DNA of 64,000 nucleotides from Caproicibacterium argilliputei (GCF_029211325.2 NZ_CP135996.1:2604001-2668000), one strand, 5' to 3'. Shown: positions 26,015-35,150, counted from the stretch's first letter. Made by a program: numbers and translations. The notes: generated by a model from the letters alone, not told the origin.

Positions 26015-26998
26015 ATGCGCTTTTTTGACCTTCATTGTGATACCATCAGCACACGGGTGGCACGCGGCGGCGGCAAAGTGCACCTGCGCCGCAGCGAGGG
26101 GCAGCTTGACCTGGAGCGCCTGCGTGCAGGCGGCGTTTCCGCGCAGGTTTTTGCCGCCTTTCTGCCCACCGGCGATGCCGCCAGAGAAGTCGGCGTCACT
26201 GAAAAGCCGCAGGCGCTTTTTGACCAAATTTACGCCTGCTATCAAAAGGAACTGCGTGCCAACAAAGACCTGCTTGCGCCTGCGCTTTCCGGCAGGGACA
26301 TTCTGAAAAACGAGCAGAACGGCCGCATCTCCGCCATTCTCAGTATTGAAGACTCCGTTTTGCTGGATGGCAATCTGCACAAGCTGCCTGCGCTGCACAA
26401 AAAAGGCGTGCGTATTATGACGCTGACATGGAACTATGAAAACAGCCTCGGCTACCCTGCCAGCCCGGTTCCCGCAGACATGGCGCGCGGTCTGAAGCCC
26501 TTTGGCAAAGCGGCGGTGCAGCGGATGCAGGAGCTTGGCATTCTAGTGGATGTTTCCCACCTTTCGGACGGCGGCTTTCAGGATGTTGCCGCGCTTTCCC
26601 GCACTGCACACATTCCCTTTGCCGCAACCCATTCGTGTGCCCGCGCGCTGTGCCCGCACCCGCGCAACCTGACTGACGAAATGCTGCACACCATCGGTGA
26701 AACCGGCTCGGTGTGCGGTATCAACTTCAACGCCTACTTTTTAAACGGGCGCAGCGGCAATTACACAAAAATTGACGACATTGTGCAGTGTGCACGGTAT
26801 ATGCGCAACAAAGCCGGCATTGACGCGCTGGCACTCGGCTCCGATTTCGACGGCATTGATTCCACTCTGGAGTTTGGCGACTGCGCCGGCCTGCCACAGC
26901 TGGCAGATGCGCTGGCCATGTACTTTCCCTCTGAAGAAGTTGAAAAAATCTGCTGGAAAAATGCCCTGCGCGTTTTTTCTGCTGTTACAGACCGATGA
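26015..26998 (+). CDS. Membrane-dipeptidase family protein (peptidase M19)
   Basis: Zinc dipeptidase of the renal-dipeptidase family, about 327 residues, without signal peptide, so likely a cytoplasmic peptide-recycling enzyme. Metal ligands are visible in order: HxD in FFDLHCDTIS (residues 7 and 9), Glu in ILSIEDS, His in VDVSHLSDGGFQDV and ATHSCARAL, and Asp in LGSDFDGID. The ATG at 26015 is 6 nt from GGGAGGG; the ATG at 26009 touches that site. It follows the CYTH gene closely and ends before a strong hairpin. Confidence 0.93.
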   Translation: MRFFDLHCDTISTRVARGGGKVHLRRSEGQLDLERLRAGGVSAQVFAAFLPTGDAAREVGVTEKPQALFDQIYACYQKELRANKDLLAPALSGRDILKNEQNGRISAILSIEDSVLLDGNLHKLPALHKKGVRIMTLTWNYENSLGYPASPVPADMARGLKPFGKAAVQRMQELGILVDVSHLSDGGFQDVAALSRTAHIPFAATHSCARALCPHPRNLTDEMLHTIGETGSVCGINFNAYFLNGRSGNYTKIDDIVQCARYMRNKAGIDALALGSDFDGIDSTLEFGDCAGLPQLADALAMYFPSEEVEKICWKNALRVFSAVTDR

Positions 26999-27003
26999 AA
27001 AAA

Positions 27004-27054
27004 GAAACCGCCCGACGCACACGGTACTTTCCAGTGCGTTGGGCAGTTCCTTTT
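27004..27054. terminator. Bidirectional terminator between the M19 peptidase and queT
   Basis: GCCCGACGCAC pairs with GTGCGTTGGGC (within 27004-27050, one G-T pair) and flanking GAAAC/GTTCC extends the stem. TTTT follows on the plus strand and a T run on the minus strand. Confidence 0.8.
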
Positions 27055-27103
27055 ATGAGCTCATTTGATTGCTTTCTATTATTCTATAGAATGGTTCCGA
27101 AAA

Positions 27104-27649
27104 TCAGTGTTCTGCGAACAAACGCTGTGCGGCGTGAGAGCGCTCCAGCACATGAACCAAAACCAGACCGCCAACGGTGCACATCACCACTTCCCCAATG
27201 CCAATTGTCAGGGCATTCATCAGGAACACCTGCATCCCGAAGTTGGCAAGGGAAAGGCTGGTGCCTGTTCCAAGGCAGGTAATCTCAAAAGAAATAATCA
27301 CCATGTTGGCAATGACCGCCATCAGCGAGGACACCACCGGCAGCCCTTTCCAGCGCACCCCGCGCAGCGCACGGCACAGCACCGTCCCCACCAAGGTCGC
27401 CAAAGTGCCGAAAATCCAGTCCACCGGCCCGAACGGGCTGGAAAGGTTGCCTAGAAAGCACCCAACCGCCAGCCCGGGCACCGCCGCCGGCGTCAGCACC
27501 GGCAGAATGGTCAGCACCTCGCTGAAGCGGAACTGAATAGCCTGCGAACCCACACCGAGTGCATTTGCCAGAAGCGTCAACACCAGGTAAAGGGCCGCAA
27601 TAATCCCCGCCTGCGCCAAGTACAGCACAGGCATTTTCTTACTCTGCAT
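27104..27649 (-). CDS. queT: QueT-family transporter, queuosine precursor uptake (ECF S component)
   Basis: Integral membrane protein of 181 residues with five to six hydrophobic helices, proposed to bind and import preQ1 or a related queuosine precursor together with the shared ECF energy-coupling module, which is not in this window. Family features seen are AIQFRFSEVLTILPVLTPAAV and GLAVGCFLGNLSSPFGPVDW, then IFGTLATLVGT. The ATG at 27647-27649 lies 8 nt from GGAGG. Its 5' leader is highly structured and fits a preQ1 riboswitch, which supports the substrate assignment. Confidence 0.87.
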   Translation of the reverse strand: MQSKKMPVLYLAQAGIIAALYLVLTLLANALGVGSQAIQFRFSEVLTILPVLTPAAVPGLAVGCFLGNLSSPFGPVDWIFGTLATLVGTVLCRALRGVRWKGLPVVSSLMAVIANMVIISFEITCLGTGTSLSLANFGMQVFLMNALTIGIGEVVMCTVGGLVLVHVLERSHAAQRLFAEH

Positions 27650-27654
27650 CTGTA

Positions 27655-27755
27655 ATTCCTCCAGTAGGCAGACTTCCGCACAGAAGCCGCCCTAGTAAAT
27701 ATTTTAGGTCCGGAACTCACGACGGACCTGCCGAAGCAATTCGGCAACGTTCTAC
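27655..27755 (-). promoter_or_regulatory. Candidate preQ1 riboswitch (possibly class III) in the queT leader
   Basis: About 100 nt between promoter and start codon. On the minus strand: stem GCCGAA/TTCGGC (27728-27743), stem AGGTCCG/CGGACCT (27705-27731 region), an A/T-rich single strand, then a hairpin TAGGGCGGCTTC with GAAGTCTGCCTA that ends two bases before the GGAGG ribosome site. Class III preQ1 riboswitches are about this size, sit upstream of queT in Ruminococcaceae, and control access to the ribosome site from a distal helix. I matched architecture and context, not a covariance model. Confidence 0.6.
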
Positions 27756-27784
27756 ATTTTACACGAAAGACCTGCAAAATGCAA
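27756..27784 (-). promoter_or_regulatory. Promoter of the queT leader
   Basis: Minus strand TTGCAT (27779-27784), 17-nt spacer, TAAAAT (27756-27761). Transcription would start near 27749, at the 5' edge of the riboswitch candidate. Confidence 0.6.
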
Positions 27785-27805
27785 ACCATTCTTCCTGCAG
27801 GCAGC

Positions 27806-27842
27806 AAAAAACCGAACCGCAGAAAAGCCGGTTCGGTTTTTT
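27806..27842 (-). terminator. Intrinsic terminator of the CorC-like gene
   Basis: AAAAAACCGAACC (27806-27818) pairs with GGTTCGGTTTTTT (27830-27842), ending in six T on the minus strand, 2 nt after the stop codon. Confidence 0.92.
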
Positions 27843-27844
27843 CT

Positions 27845-29200
27845 TTATTCCGCTTCAGACTGCTCCTGCGGGGCAGGAACCGTCTTTTTAATCTGTATAC
27901 GTTCAATGCGCCGCTCCCGAATGCGCAGTGCTGTCAGCGTCAGGGTTTCACAGTTGACAGTGGGGTGCTCGTTTTCGTGCGGAATCCGCCCCAAAAGCGC
28001 CACCATCAGCCCTGCGATGGTTTCATACTCTCCCTTGGGCAGAGTGACACCCGTCAGGTCTTCGATGTCCTCTACCAGCAGGGAACCTTCTACCGACCAG
28101 TGGTTCGGCCCATCCTCCACGATTTCCTCCTCCTCGTGGTCGTACTCGTCCTGAATACTGCCCACGATGGCTTCCAGAAGGTCTTCCAACGTAATAAGAC
28201 CTTCGGTGCCGCCGTACTCGTCCACCACCACTGCAATCTGGCGATGCTGCTCGGTCATCTCCTGAAACAGCTTGCTGCAGGACTGCGTTTCCGGCACAAA
28301 TGCCGCCGGACGCATCAGGTCGGTCAGCTTTCCTTCCTGCGGTGGCTGCCCAATGAATTTGAGCAGATCCTTTACATACAGGAAGCCGAGGATGTTGTCC
28401 AAGTCCTCATGGTAAACCGGAATGCGGGAAAACCCTTTTTCCATAGAAAGGCGCACCACATCTTGCACGGTATCGGTGTCCTCCACGGCGGCAATTTCGG
28501 TGCGGTGCGTCATCATTTCCGAAACCGTGTTATCATCAAAGTCCAATACATTGGAAATCATGTCCTTTTCGGTTTCCTCAATCACACCGCGCTCCTCGCC
28601 TTCGTCCACCATCAACCGGATGCCCTCTTCGGTTACGGTTTCCTGGTCGTCCTGCCCGGGGCGGATGTTGAACAAACGCAGCACAGTTGTGGTGCTGACT
28701 GTCAGCAGCTTCACTAGTGGTGTAAAGAACGCCGACAGGCCGTTTAGAAAGCCCGCGAAGCGAAACGCGATTGCCTCCGCACGGTGCAGCGCCAGCTGCT
28801 TGGGAACCAGCTCCCCCAGCACCAGCGAAAAGTAGGAAAGAACCAGCGTGATGAGCAAGGACGAAACAACCTGCAGAACACTGCGGGGCAGTCCGGTCAC
28901 TAGCAGTGCATCCGCCAGCATGGTGGAAAAGCTCTGCGACGCCGCCGCACTGGAGAGAAAGCCGGACAGCGTCACGCCGACCTGAATCGTCGCCAAAAAG
29001 CGGTTGGAGTTGCGCGTCAGCTTCAGGATGGCTTTGGCTTTTGAATTTCCGTCTTCCGCCATTTTGCGGATCTTGCTGTCGTTAAGCGTAATGACTGCGA
29101 TTTCAGAGGCGGAAAAAAAGCCGTTAATCAGAATCAGGACAGCCAGCAGAAACAGGCTGCCCCATGGAAACATTGCGGTACCATCAGGGTCAGGTGCCAT
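27845..29200 (-). CDS. CNNM/HlyC/CorC-family transporter with CBS domains
   Basis: A 451-residue membrane protein: DUF21/CNNM transmembrane domain (about 10-190, with INGFFSASEIAVITLND and LGELVPKQLALHRAEAIAF), a CBS pair (about 205-330, MMTHRTEIAAV to MRPAAFVPE) and a C-terminal CorC_HlyC domain. The usual proposed role is divalent cation, mainly magnesium, export or homeostasis; the hemolysin name is historical. The ATG at 29198-29200 follows AAAGGGG; an in-frame start 11 codons earlier lacks a site. Transcribed alone from 29287-29316. Confidence 0.92.
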   Translation of the reverse strand: MAPDPDGTAMFPWGSLFLLAVLILINGFFSASEIAVITLNDSKIRKMAEDGNSKAKAILKLTRNSNRFLATIQVGVTLSGFLSSAAASQSFSTMLADALLVTGLPRSVLQVVSSLLITLVLSYFSLVLGELVPKQLALHRAEAIAFRFAGFLNGLSAFFTPLVKLLTVSTTTVLRLFNIRPGQDDQETVTEEGIRLMVDEGEERGVIEETEKDMISNVLDFDDNTVSEMMTHRTEIAAVEDTDTVQDVVRLSMEKGFSRIPVYHEDLDNILGFLYVKDLLKFIGQPPQEGKLTDLMRPAAFVPETQSCSKLFQEMTEQHRQIAVVVDEYGGTEGLITLEDLLEAIVGSIQDEYDHEEEEIVEDGPNHWSVEGSLLVEDIEDLTGVTLPKGEYETIAGLMVALLGRIPHENEHPTVNCETLTLTALRIRERRIERIQIKKTVPAPQEQSEAE

Positions 29201-29286
29201 AAAAAAAAGATCCCCTTTCACAACTGGCTCCAATAATCTTGTGCTTTTGGTACATAATATCCGTACACAGCCAGTATATTGTCCTT

Positions 29287-29316
29287 ATTTTACAGCACAG
29301 CAGGGCACACTGTCAA
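29287..29316 (-). promoter_or_regulatory. Sigma-A-type promoter of the CorC-like gene
   Basis: Minus strand TTGACA (29311-29316), 18-nt spacer, TAAAAT (29287-29292). The leader is about 85 nt. Confidence 0.7.
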
Positions 29317-29345
29317 CCGGCGTACCCCCACGCGGCGTTTCGTGC

Positions 29346-29381
29346 GGGCGGGCATCCCGCCGCGCGGGAGCCGCCCTTTTT
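29346..29381 (+). terminator. Orphan intrinsic terminator ahead of the PFOR promoter
   Basis: GGGCGG (29346-29351) pairs with CCGCCC (29371-29376), enclosing CCCGC/GCGGG (29356-29368), followed by five T. The T run is only on the plus strand, yet no plus-strand gene lies between here and the peptidase terminator at 27.0 kb. Confidence 0.65.
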
Positions 29382-29429
29382 GTAAAACAAGAAATTCGTC
29401 AATATTTTCACACCACGGGCCAAATTCCC

Positions 29430-29458
29430 TTTACACAAAGTGAAAATAGTGTTAGAAT
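29430..29458 (+). promoter_or_regulatory. Sigma-A-type promoter of the PFOR gene
   Basis: TTTACA (29430-29435), 17-nt spacer, TAGAAT (29453-29458). The start codon is about 70 nt beyond the expected transcription start. Confidence 0.7.
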
Positions 29459-29535
29459 TTACTCTGGAATGCGTGCTGCGTTCAGCCCGCACCCCATTAG
29501 GTAATATAATCATTCCTAAAGGAGGAAAACATTTC

Positions 29536-32500
29536 ATGGATTCTAGGAAAATGAAAACCATGGATGGCAACACCGCTGCCGCGCATGTTTCGTATGCGTT
29601 TACGGATGTCGCTGCCATCTACCCCATCACCCCGTCTTCACCGATGGCTGATGAGACTGACAAGTATGCGGCTGCAGACCGCGAAAACCTTTTTGGCCAA
29701 AAGGTCAAAGTAACAGAAATGCAATCTGAAGCCGGTGCGGCGGGTGCTGTTCACGGTGCTCTGGCCGCCGGTGCCCTGACCACCACTTACACTGCTTCTC
29801 AGGGCCTTCTGCTGATGATTCCGAATATGTACAAAATCGCCGGCGAGCTGCTTCCGGGCGTCATTCACTGCGCCGCCCGTTCCCTGGCAACCCATGCGCT
29901 GTGCATCTTCGGCGACCACTCCGACATTTACGCCTGCCGCCAGACCGGCTTTGCCATGCTGTGCTCCAACAGCCCGCAAGAGGCCATGGATCTGGGCGCA
30001 GTTGCGCATCTGGCTGCCATTAAGGGCCGCGTGCCGTTCCTGCACTTCTTCGACGGCTTCCGTACTTCTCACGAAGTGCAGAAGATCCACATCTGGGACT
30101 ACAAAGATTTGGACGATATGCTTGACCATGACGCTGTCGATGCTTTCCGCCGCCGTGCACTGAACCCGGAGCATCCGGTAACCCGCGGCACTGCCCAGAA
30201 CGATGATATTTTCTTCCAGGCAAGCGAAGCTTCCAACCCCTACTACGATGCCCTTCCGGAAATCGTTGTGGAGTATATGAATAAAGTCAATGCAAAGATT
30301 GACACAGACTACAAGCCGTTTAACTACTACGGCGCACCGGATGCAGAGGAAGTCATCATTGCGATGGGCTCTGTCTGCGAAGCTGCAGAAGAAGTTGTTG
30401 ACTACCTTTGCGCTGCCGGCGAAAAGGTCGGTCTGGTGAAGGTTCACCTGTACCGTCCGTTTGTTCCGAAGTATCTGCTCGATGTCCTGCCGAGCACTGT
30501 CAAGAAGATTTCCGTGCTTGACCGCACCCGTGAGCCCGGCTCCATCGGTGAGCCGCTGTACCTGGATATTCTGGCTGCCTTCGCAGGCACTCCGTTCCAG
30601 AACACACCGGTTTACACCGGCCGCTACGGCCTCGGCTCCAAGGACACAACCCCCGGCGACCTTGTTGCTGTGTACCGCAACATGGAAGCTGCCGAACCGA
30701 AGAAGCGCTTCACCATTGGTATCAACGACGATGTCACGCATCTGTCCCTGCCTGTTAAGGAAAATCCCGACACGACCCCGAAGGGCACGCACTCCTGCAA
30801 ATTCTGGGGCTTGGGCGCTGACGGCACCGTCGGTGCAAACAAGAACTCCATTAAGATTATCGGCGACCACACCGATATGTACGCACAGGGCTACTTTGCT
30901 TATGATTCTAAGAAATCCGGCGGCCTGACGGTTTCCCATCTGCGTTTTGGCGACAAGCCGATTAAGTCCACGTATTATATCAGCAAGGCTGATTTTGTTG
31001 CCTGCCACAAGGCTTCCTATGTCTATGAATATGACATGGTGCAGGATCTGAAAGACGGCGGCAGCTTCCTGCTCAACTGCGAGTGGAGCGATGATGAGTT
31101 AGACGAAAAGCTTCCCGGCAAGATGAAGAAATACATTGCCGACCACAGCATCAACTTCTACACCATTGACGGTGTGAAGCTTGGCAAGGAAATCGGCTTG
31201 GGCAAGCGCATTAACACCATTCTGCAGTCCGCTTTCTTCTCCATTGCCAACATCATTCCCGGCGAGAAGGCAGCCCAGTACATGAAGGACGCTGCTACTA
31301 AGTCCTATAGCAAAAAGGGTCAGAAGATTGTTGACATGAACCACGCCGCAATTGACCGCGGCGCGCAGGAGTATCACAAGGTCAACGTACCGGCCAGCTG
31401 GAAAACCGCGGCGGAAGACGCCAAGGCTGCAAAGGTTTCCTGTGAAAACAAGGACACCGAAAAGTACGTCAACGACGTGATGATTCCTTCCAATAAATAC
31501 AAGGGCAACGAGCTGCCGGTTTCCACTTTCGTGGATATGGCTGACGGCACGGTTCCGGCAGGCTCCGCTGCTTATGAGAAGCGCGGCATTGCCATCGATG
31601 TTCCGGAATGGAATCCGGACAACTGCATCCAGTGTAACTTCTGCTCCTATGTCTGCCCGCACGGCGTTATCCGTCCGGTCGCTCTGACAGCAGAAGAGGC
31701 TGCAAAGATGCCTGCAAGCCAGAAGACCAAGGATATGACCGGTATGCCCGGCATGAAGTTCGCAGTCACCATTTCTCCGTACGACTGCCAGGGCTGCGGC
31801 AGCTGCGCAAATGTCTGCCCCGGTATGAAGGGCAACAAGGCACTGGTCATGAAGCCAATGGACGAAGAAATCTTCGCAGAAGAAGGCTTTGTCGCCGGTC
31901 AGAAGATCGACGTCAAGCCGGAAGTGCTTGCAAAGTTCAAGGAAACAACCGTCAAGGGCAGCCAGTTCAAACAGCCGCTGCTTGAGTTCTCCGGCGCTTG
32001 CGCAGGCTGCGGTGAAACACCTTACGCCAAGCTGGCAACCCAGCTGTTTGGCGACCGGATGTATATTGCAAACGCAACCGGCTGCTCCTCCATTTGGGGC
32101 GCATCCGCACCGTCCACACCTTACACCCGTAACAAGCGCGGCTTCGGCCCGGCATGGGACAACTCCCTGTTTGAGGACAACGCCGAGTTTGGTCTGGGCA
32201 TGACCCTGGCGCAGAACGCGATTCGCGGCCGTCTGCAGAGCTACATCGAGCAGATTATGAGCAGCGACAAAACTTCTGCAGCCCTGAAGACTGCCTGCCA
32301 GAACTACCTGGACACCAAGGACAGCAGCACAGACAACCGCGCCGCAACGGATGCCCTGATTCCGGAACTGGAAAAAGCTGCAGCTGCTGGCTGTGAGCTT
32401 TCCAAGAAGACACTGGCTGACAAAGACTACCTCGCAAAGAAGTCCATGTGGATCTTCGGCGGCGACGGCTGGTGCTATGACATCGGCTTCGGCGGCGTTG

Positions 32501-33087
32501 ACCATGTGCTTGCTTCCGGCGAAGATGTCAACATTCTCGTATTCGACACCGAGGTTTATTCCAACACCGGCGGACAGGCTTCCAAGTCCACTCCGGCAGG
32601 CGCTGTTGCACAGTTCGCTGCAACCGGCAAGGCCACGAAGAAGAAAGACCTGCCCGGCATCGCAATGACCTACGGCTACGTTTATGTTGCACACGTTGCA
32701 ATGGGTGCTGACATGAACCAGTGCATCAAGGCATTCCACGAAGCAGAAAGCTACCATGGCCCGTCCATCATCATTGCTTATGCTCCCTGCATCAACCACG
32801 GCATTAAGGGCGGCATGAGCATTGCACAGACCGAAGAGAAAAAGGCTGTGCAGGCTGGCTACTGGAAGCTGTTCCGTTATGACCCGCGTCTGACCGATGA
32901 GGGCAAGAACCCGTTCCACCTCGACAGCAAGGCTCCGACCGCTAACTACCGTGACTTCATCATGGGTGAAGTCCGTTACAACAGCCTGACCCGTGCATTC
33001 CCGGATCGCGCTGAAAAGCTGTTTGCAGCCGCTGAGAAAGATGCGAAGGAAGATTTCGAGCATCTTGAGGAATTGGCTAAACAATAA
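29536..33087 (+). CDS. nifJ: Pyruvate:ferredoxin (flavodoxin) oxidoreductase
   Basis: Oxidatively decarboxylates pyruvate to acetyl-CoA and CO2 and reduces ferredoxin, the main pyruvate exit in anaerobes. The single 1183-residue chain has all domains: pyrimidine-binding domain I (YPITPSSPMAD), domains II-III (TDMYAQGYFAYDSKKSGG), two 4Fe-4S sites (CIQCNFCSYVCPHG and CQGCGSCANVCPG), and the thiamine-diphosphate domain (ACAGCGETPYAKL, then GGDGWCYDIGFGGVDHVL and DTEVYSNTGGQASKSTP). The ATG at 29536 follows AAAGGAGG by 10 nt; an in-frame start at 29440 lies inside the promoter. Monocistronic, with a strong terminator, and likely highly expressed. Confidence 0.98.
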   Translation: MDSRKMKTMDGNTAAAHVSYAFTDVAAIYPITPSSPMADETDKYAAADRENLFGQKVKVTEMQSEAGAAGAVHGALAAGALTTTYTASQGLLLMIPNMYKIAGELLPGVIHCAARSLATHALCIFGDHSDIYACRQTGFAMLCSNSPQEAMDLGAVAHLAAIKGRVPFLHFFDGFRTSHEVQKIHIWDYKDLDDMLDHDAVDAFRRRALNPEHPVTRGTAQNDDIFFQASEASNPYYDALPEIVVEYMNKVNAKIDTDYKPFNYYGAPDAEEVIIAMGSVCEAAEEVVDYLCAAGEKVGLVKVHLYRPFVPKYLLDVLPSTVKKISVLDRTREPGSIGEPLYLDILAAFAGTPFQNTPVYTGRYGLGSKDTTPGDLVAVYRNMEAAEPKKRFTIGINDDVTHLSLPVKENPDTTPKGTHSCKFWGLGADGTVGANKNSIKIIGDHTDMYAQGYFAYDSKKSGGLTVSHLRFGDKPIKSTYYISKADFVACHKASYVYEYDMVQDLKDGGSFLLNCEWSDDELDEKLPGKMKKYIADHSINFYTIDGVKLGKEIGLGKRINTILQSAFFSIANIIPGEKAAQYMKDAATKSYSKKGQKIVDMNHAAIDRGAQEYHKVNVPASWKTAAEDAKAAKVSCENKDTEKYVNDVMIPSNKYKGNELPVSTFVDMADGTVPAGSAAYEKRGIAIDVPEWNPDNCIQCNFCSYVCPHGVIRPVALTAEEAAKMPASQKTKDMTGMPGMKFAVTISPYDCQGCGSCANVCPGMKGNKALVMKPMDEEIFAEEGFVAGQKIDVKPEVLAKFKETTVKGSQFKQPLLEFSGACAGCGETPYAKLATQLFGDRMYIANATGCSSIWGASAPSTPYTRNKRGFGPAWDNSLFEDNAEFGLGMTLAQNAIRGRLQSYIEQIMSSDKTSAALKTACQNYLDTKDSSTDNRAATDALIPELEKAAAAGCELSKKTLADKDYLAKKSMWIFGGDGWCYDIGFGGVDHVLASGEDVNILVFDTEVYSNTGGQASKSTPAGAVAQFAATGKATKKKDLPGIAMTYGYVYVAHVAMGADMNQCIKAFHEAESYHGPSIIIAYAPCINHGIKGGMSIAQTEEKKAVQAGYWKLFRYDPRLTDEGKNPFHLDSKAPTANYRDFIMGEVRYNSLTRAFPDRAEKLFAAAEKDAKEDFEHLEELAKQ

Positions 33088-33108
33088 GTTTTTCCTGAAT
33101 CCAATAGA

Positions 33109-33146
33109 AAAAAAGGCTCTGTGCAGCAATGCACAGAGCCTTTTTT
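33109..33146 (+). terminator. Intrinsic terminator of the PFOR gene
   Basis: AAAAAAGGCTCTGTGCA (to 33125) pairs perfectly with TGCACAGAGCCTTTTTT (33130-33146) around a 4-nt loop. Confidence 0.95.
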
Positions 33147-33488
33147 CGTCTGTTTCGCTCATCTCTGTCTGGCAATCCGCCGAATCAACCTTATGAGCAG
33201 TACAGAAGCAAAAAATGTCAGCAAATAGGAGACAAGTATGTTTCCAAACAAGACGGAAAAAGTATCTGAACCCGAAACAAACCCTGAAGATGTTTCCCTC
33301 TAGGATATTTCTTCTTTTGTAAATAGCGCTTTCGCCTGCCTGCTCTGCTTTCTTTTACAATCCGACTTTTCATTTATCATGAACTTTTATTTTATTCGTC
33401 ACGCAGTATTCACATAGTTTGGGCATAATAATAAGCACAGTCAAGGAGAAATCAGGATCGCTACCACTTAGTGAAAGGAATGAGCACT
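33147..33488 (+). other. Intergenic region between the PFOR terminator and htrA
   Basis: Holds two very short frames (33193-33225 and 33238-33303), the second with a good ribosome site. The rest is A/T-rich. A CATAAT-like -10 at 33424 has no convincing -35, so the htrA promoter could not be fixed; a stress sigma or two-component site is possible but not visible. Confidence 0.5.
33238..33303 (+). CDS. Possible 21-residue peptide gene
   Basis: ATG at 33238 lies 6 nt after AGGAG and opens a 21-codon frame ending in TAG. The peptide is hydrophilic and acidic (starts MFPNKTEKV, ends EDVSL) with no signal or membrane segment. The ribosome site overlaps the stop of an even shorter frame (33193-33225). 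There is no evidence beyond spacing; it may be chance. Confidence 0.25.
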   Translation: MFPNKTEKVSEPETNPEDVSL

Positions 33489-35150
33489 ATGTATGATCCC
33501 AATCAAAATACCCCAACTGGCAACGAACAGAACACAAATAACAGCGGCATGAATAATGAAGAAAAAAATGCCAATTCTAATACGGGAAGCGATGCGGTCT
33601 GGAACGGCGAAAGCTACCATTCCGGACATATCCACGCGGATGACTACACACCGGAAGGCTACACCAACCCCTCCACCCAGTGGCAGGACAACAGCGCTTA
33701 CGGCACAACGCAGTCCCAGCAGAACAATTACACCGGTTACACCCAACCGCAGGACCCCGTGTGGCACCAAAGCACCTGGCAGCCGCCGATTTATCAGGAC
33801 CCCGCGCAAGACGTAAAAAAGCCCAAAAAGAAGCGCGGCAAAAAAGGCAGCCGCACCTGGGTGCGTGTGGTTGCCGGCGTCGTGGGCGGCTTCATGATTT
33901 CGGCGTGCTCCATCGGTGCGTTTGTTGCATTGGTTAACAATGGCGTCATTCAGTTTGGTACAAGCGGTTCCGGCAACGCGGCTTTCACCATTACCAAAAT
34001 GATTGACAACACCAGCAGTACCGCCAGCAGCACCTCTACCAGCAAACTGCTGACCAAACAGCAGGTCGCCGCCAAGGTGATTCCGAGTGTTGTGCTTGTG
34101 CAGAATTATCAAAACACCTCCGGACTGGACTTTTCCGGCACCAGCACCGACAAGAGCAGCAGTAGCAGTGGAAGCACCTATGACGATACCAGCCTGTTCG
34201 GTGGCTTTGGCGGAGATGAAGAAAACAACGGACGCCAGAGCAGCGGAACCAGCAGCTCCGGTTCCGGTTCCTCCTCTGAGGATTCCGGCAGTATGTCTCC
34301 AGCAGGAGAAGGCTCCGGCGTCATCACCAGCAGCGACGGCTATATCATGACCAATGCCCATGTGGTGGAAGGTGCCACCGCGCTGAAAGTGGTTCTGAGC
34401 AACAACAAGAGTTACGAAGCCAAGCTGATCGGCAGCGACACGGTCACCGACCTGGCGCTGATTAAAATTGACGCAACCGGCTTGACTGCCGCCGAATTTG
34501 GCGACAGCAGCAGCCTGAAAATCGGCGACGGCGTTGTAGCTGTCGGCAATCCGGGCGGCAGTGAACTGGTTTCTAGTGCTACATTTGGGAACATTTCCGC
34601 GCTGAACCGAAACATTACGGATGAAAACGGCTACAGCCGCGAATGCATCCAGACCGATGCCGCCATTAACCCCGGCAACTCCGGCGGCGCACTTGCCAAT
34701 ATGTATGGGCAGGTCATCGGCATCAACTCCAGCAAGCTGACACAGGTGGGCGGCACTTCCGCAGAAGGTCTTGGCTTCGCTATTCCAATCAACGATGCAC
34801 AGCCCATCATCTCCAGTCTGAAACAGTACGGCTATGTAAAAGACCGCGCGGTACTGGGCATCAGCGGTCGCATGATTGACTCCGTCACCGCCCGCATTTA
34901 TGGTTTGAGCAGCACCGGCTTTGTGATTCAGAAAATCACCAACACCGAGCTGACCAAAGCAGGCGTTACCATTGGCGATATGATTACCAAAATTGACGGC
35001 ACAGACGTCGCGTCGAGCGGCACCATTACCTCGGCAGTCGCGAAGAAAAAAGCCGGCGACACGGTGAAGCTTTCCTTGCTGAGCCTGCAGACCGGCACCA
35101 CCAAATCGGTCACCGTGAAGTTAATCGCGCAGACCGGCAAGAGCGCCTGA
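33489..35150 (+). CDS. htrA: HtrA/DegP-family membrane-anchored serine protease
   Basis: Surface quality-control protease. The roughly 553-residue protein has a long Asn/Gln/Pro-rich cytoplasmic N-terminus (1-120), one transmembrane helix (about 125-150), a Ser/Thr-rich linker, a trypsin-like domain and a C-terminal PDZ domain (about 450-550). The catalytic triad is visible: His291 in TNAHVVEGA, Asp321 in TVTDLALIKID, Ser398 in NPGNSGGALANM. A Gly/Ser-rich insert of about 60 residues (215-272) precedes the His, a loop longer than usual. The ATG at 33489 is 9 nt from AAAGGA; two nearer starts overlap that site. Confidence 0.93.
   Translation: MYDPNQNTPTGNEQNTNNSGMNNEEKNANSNTGSDAVWNGESYHSGHIHADDYTPEGYTNPSTQWQDNSAYGTTQSQQNNYTGYTQPQDPVWHQSTWQPPIYQDPAQDVKKPKKKRGKKGSRTWVRVVAGVVGGFMISACSIGAFVALVNNGVIQFGTSGSGNAAFTITKMIDNTSSTASSTSTSKLLTKQQVAAKVIPSVVLVQNYQNTSGLDFSGTSTDKSSSSSGSTYDDTSLFGGFGGDEENNGRQSSGTSSSGSGSSSEDSGSMSPAGEGSGVITSSDGYIMTNAHVVEGATALKVVLSNNKSYEAKLIGSDTVTDLALIKIDATGLTAAEFGDSSSLKIGDGVVAVGNPGGSELVSSATFGNISALNRNITDENGYSRECIQTDAAINPGNSGGALANMYGQVIGINSSKLTQVGGTSAEGLGFAIPINDAQPIISSLKQYGYVKDRAVLGISGRMIDSVTARIYGLSSTGFVIQKITNTELTKAGVTIGDMITKIDGTDVASSGTITSAVAKKKAGDTVKLSLLSLQTGTTKSVTVKLIAQTGKSA

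Noticed and set aside
31099..33162. 687-codon open frame on the minus strand opposite the PFOR gene
   Set aside because: Mirror frame of a strongly biased, highly conserved gene; no ribosome site and no recognisable protein motif. The same holds for the long frames opposite gpmI, glgB, polA and nifJ's 5' part.
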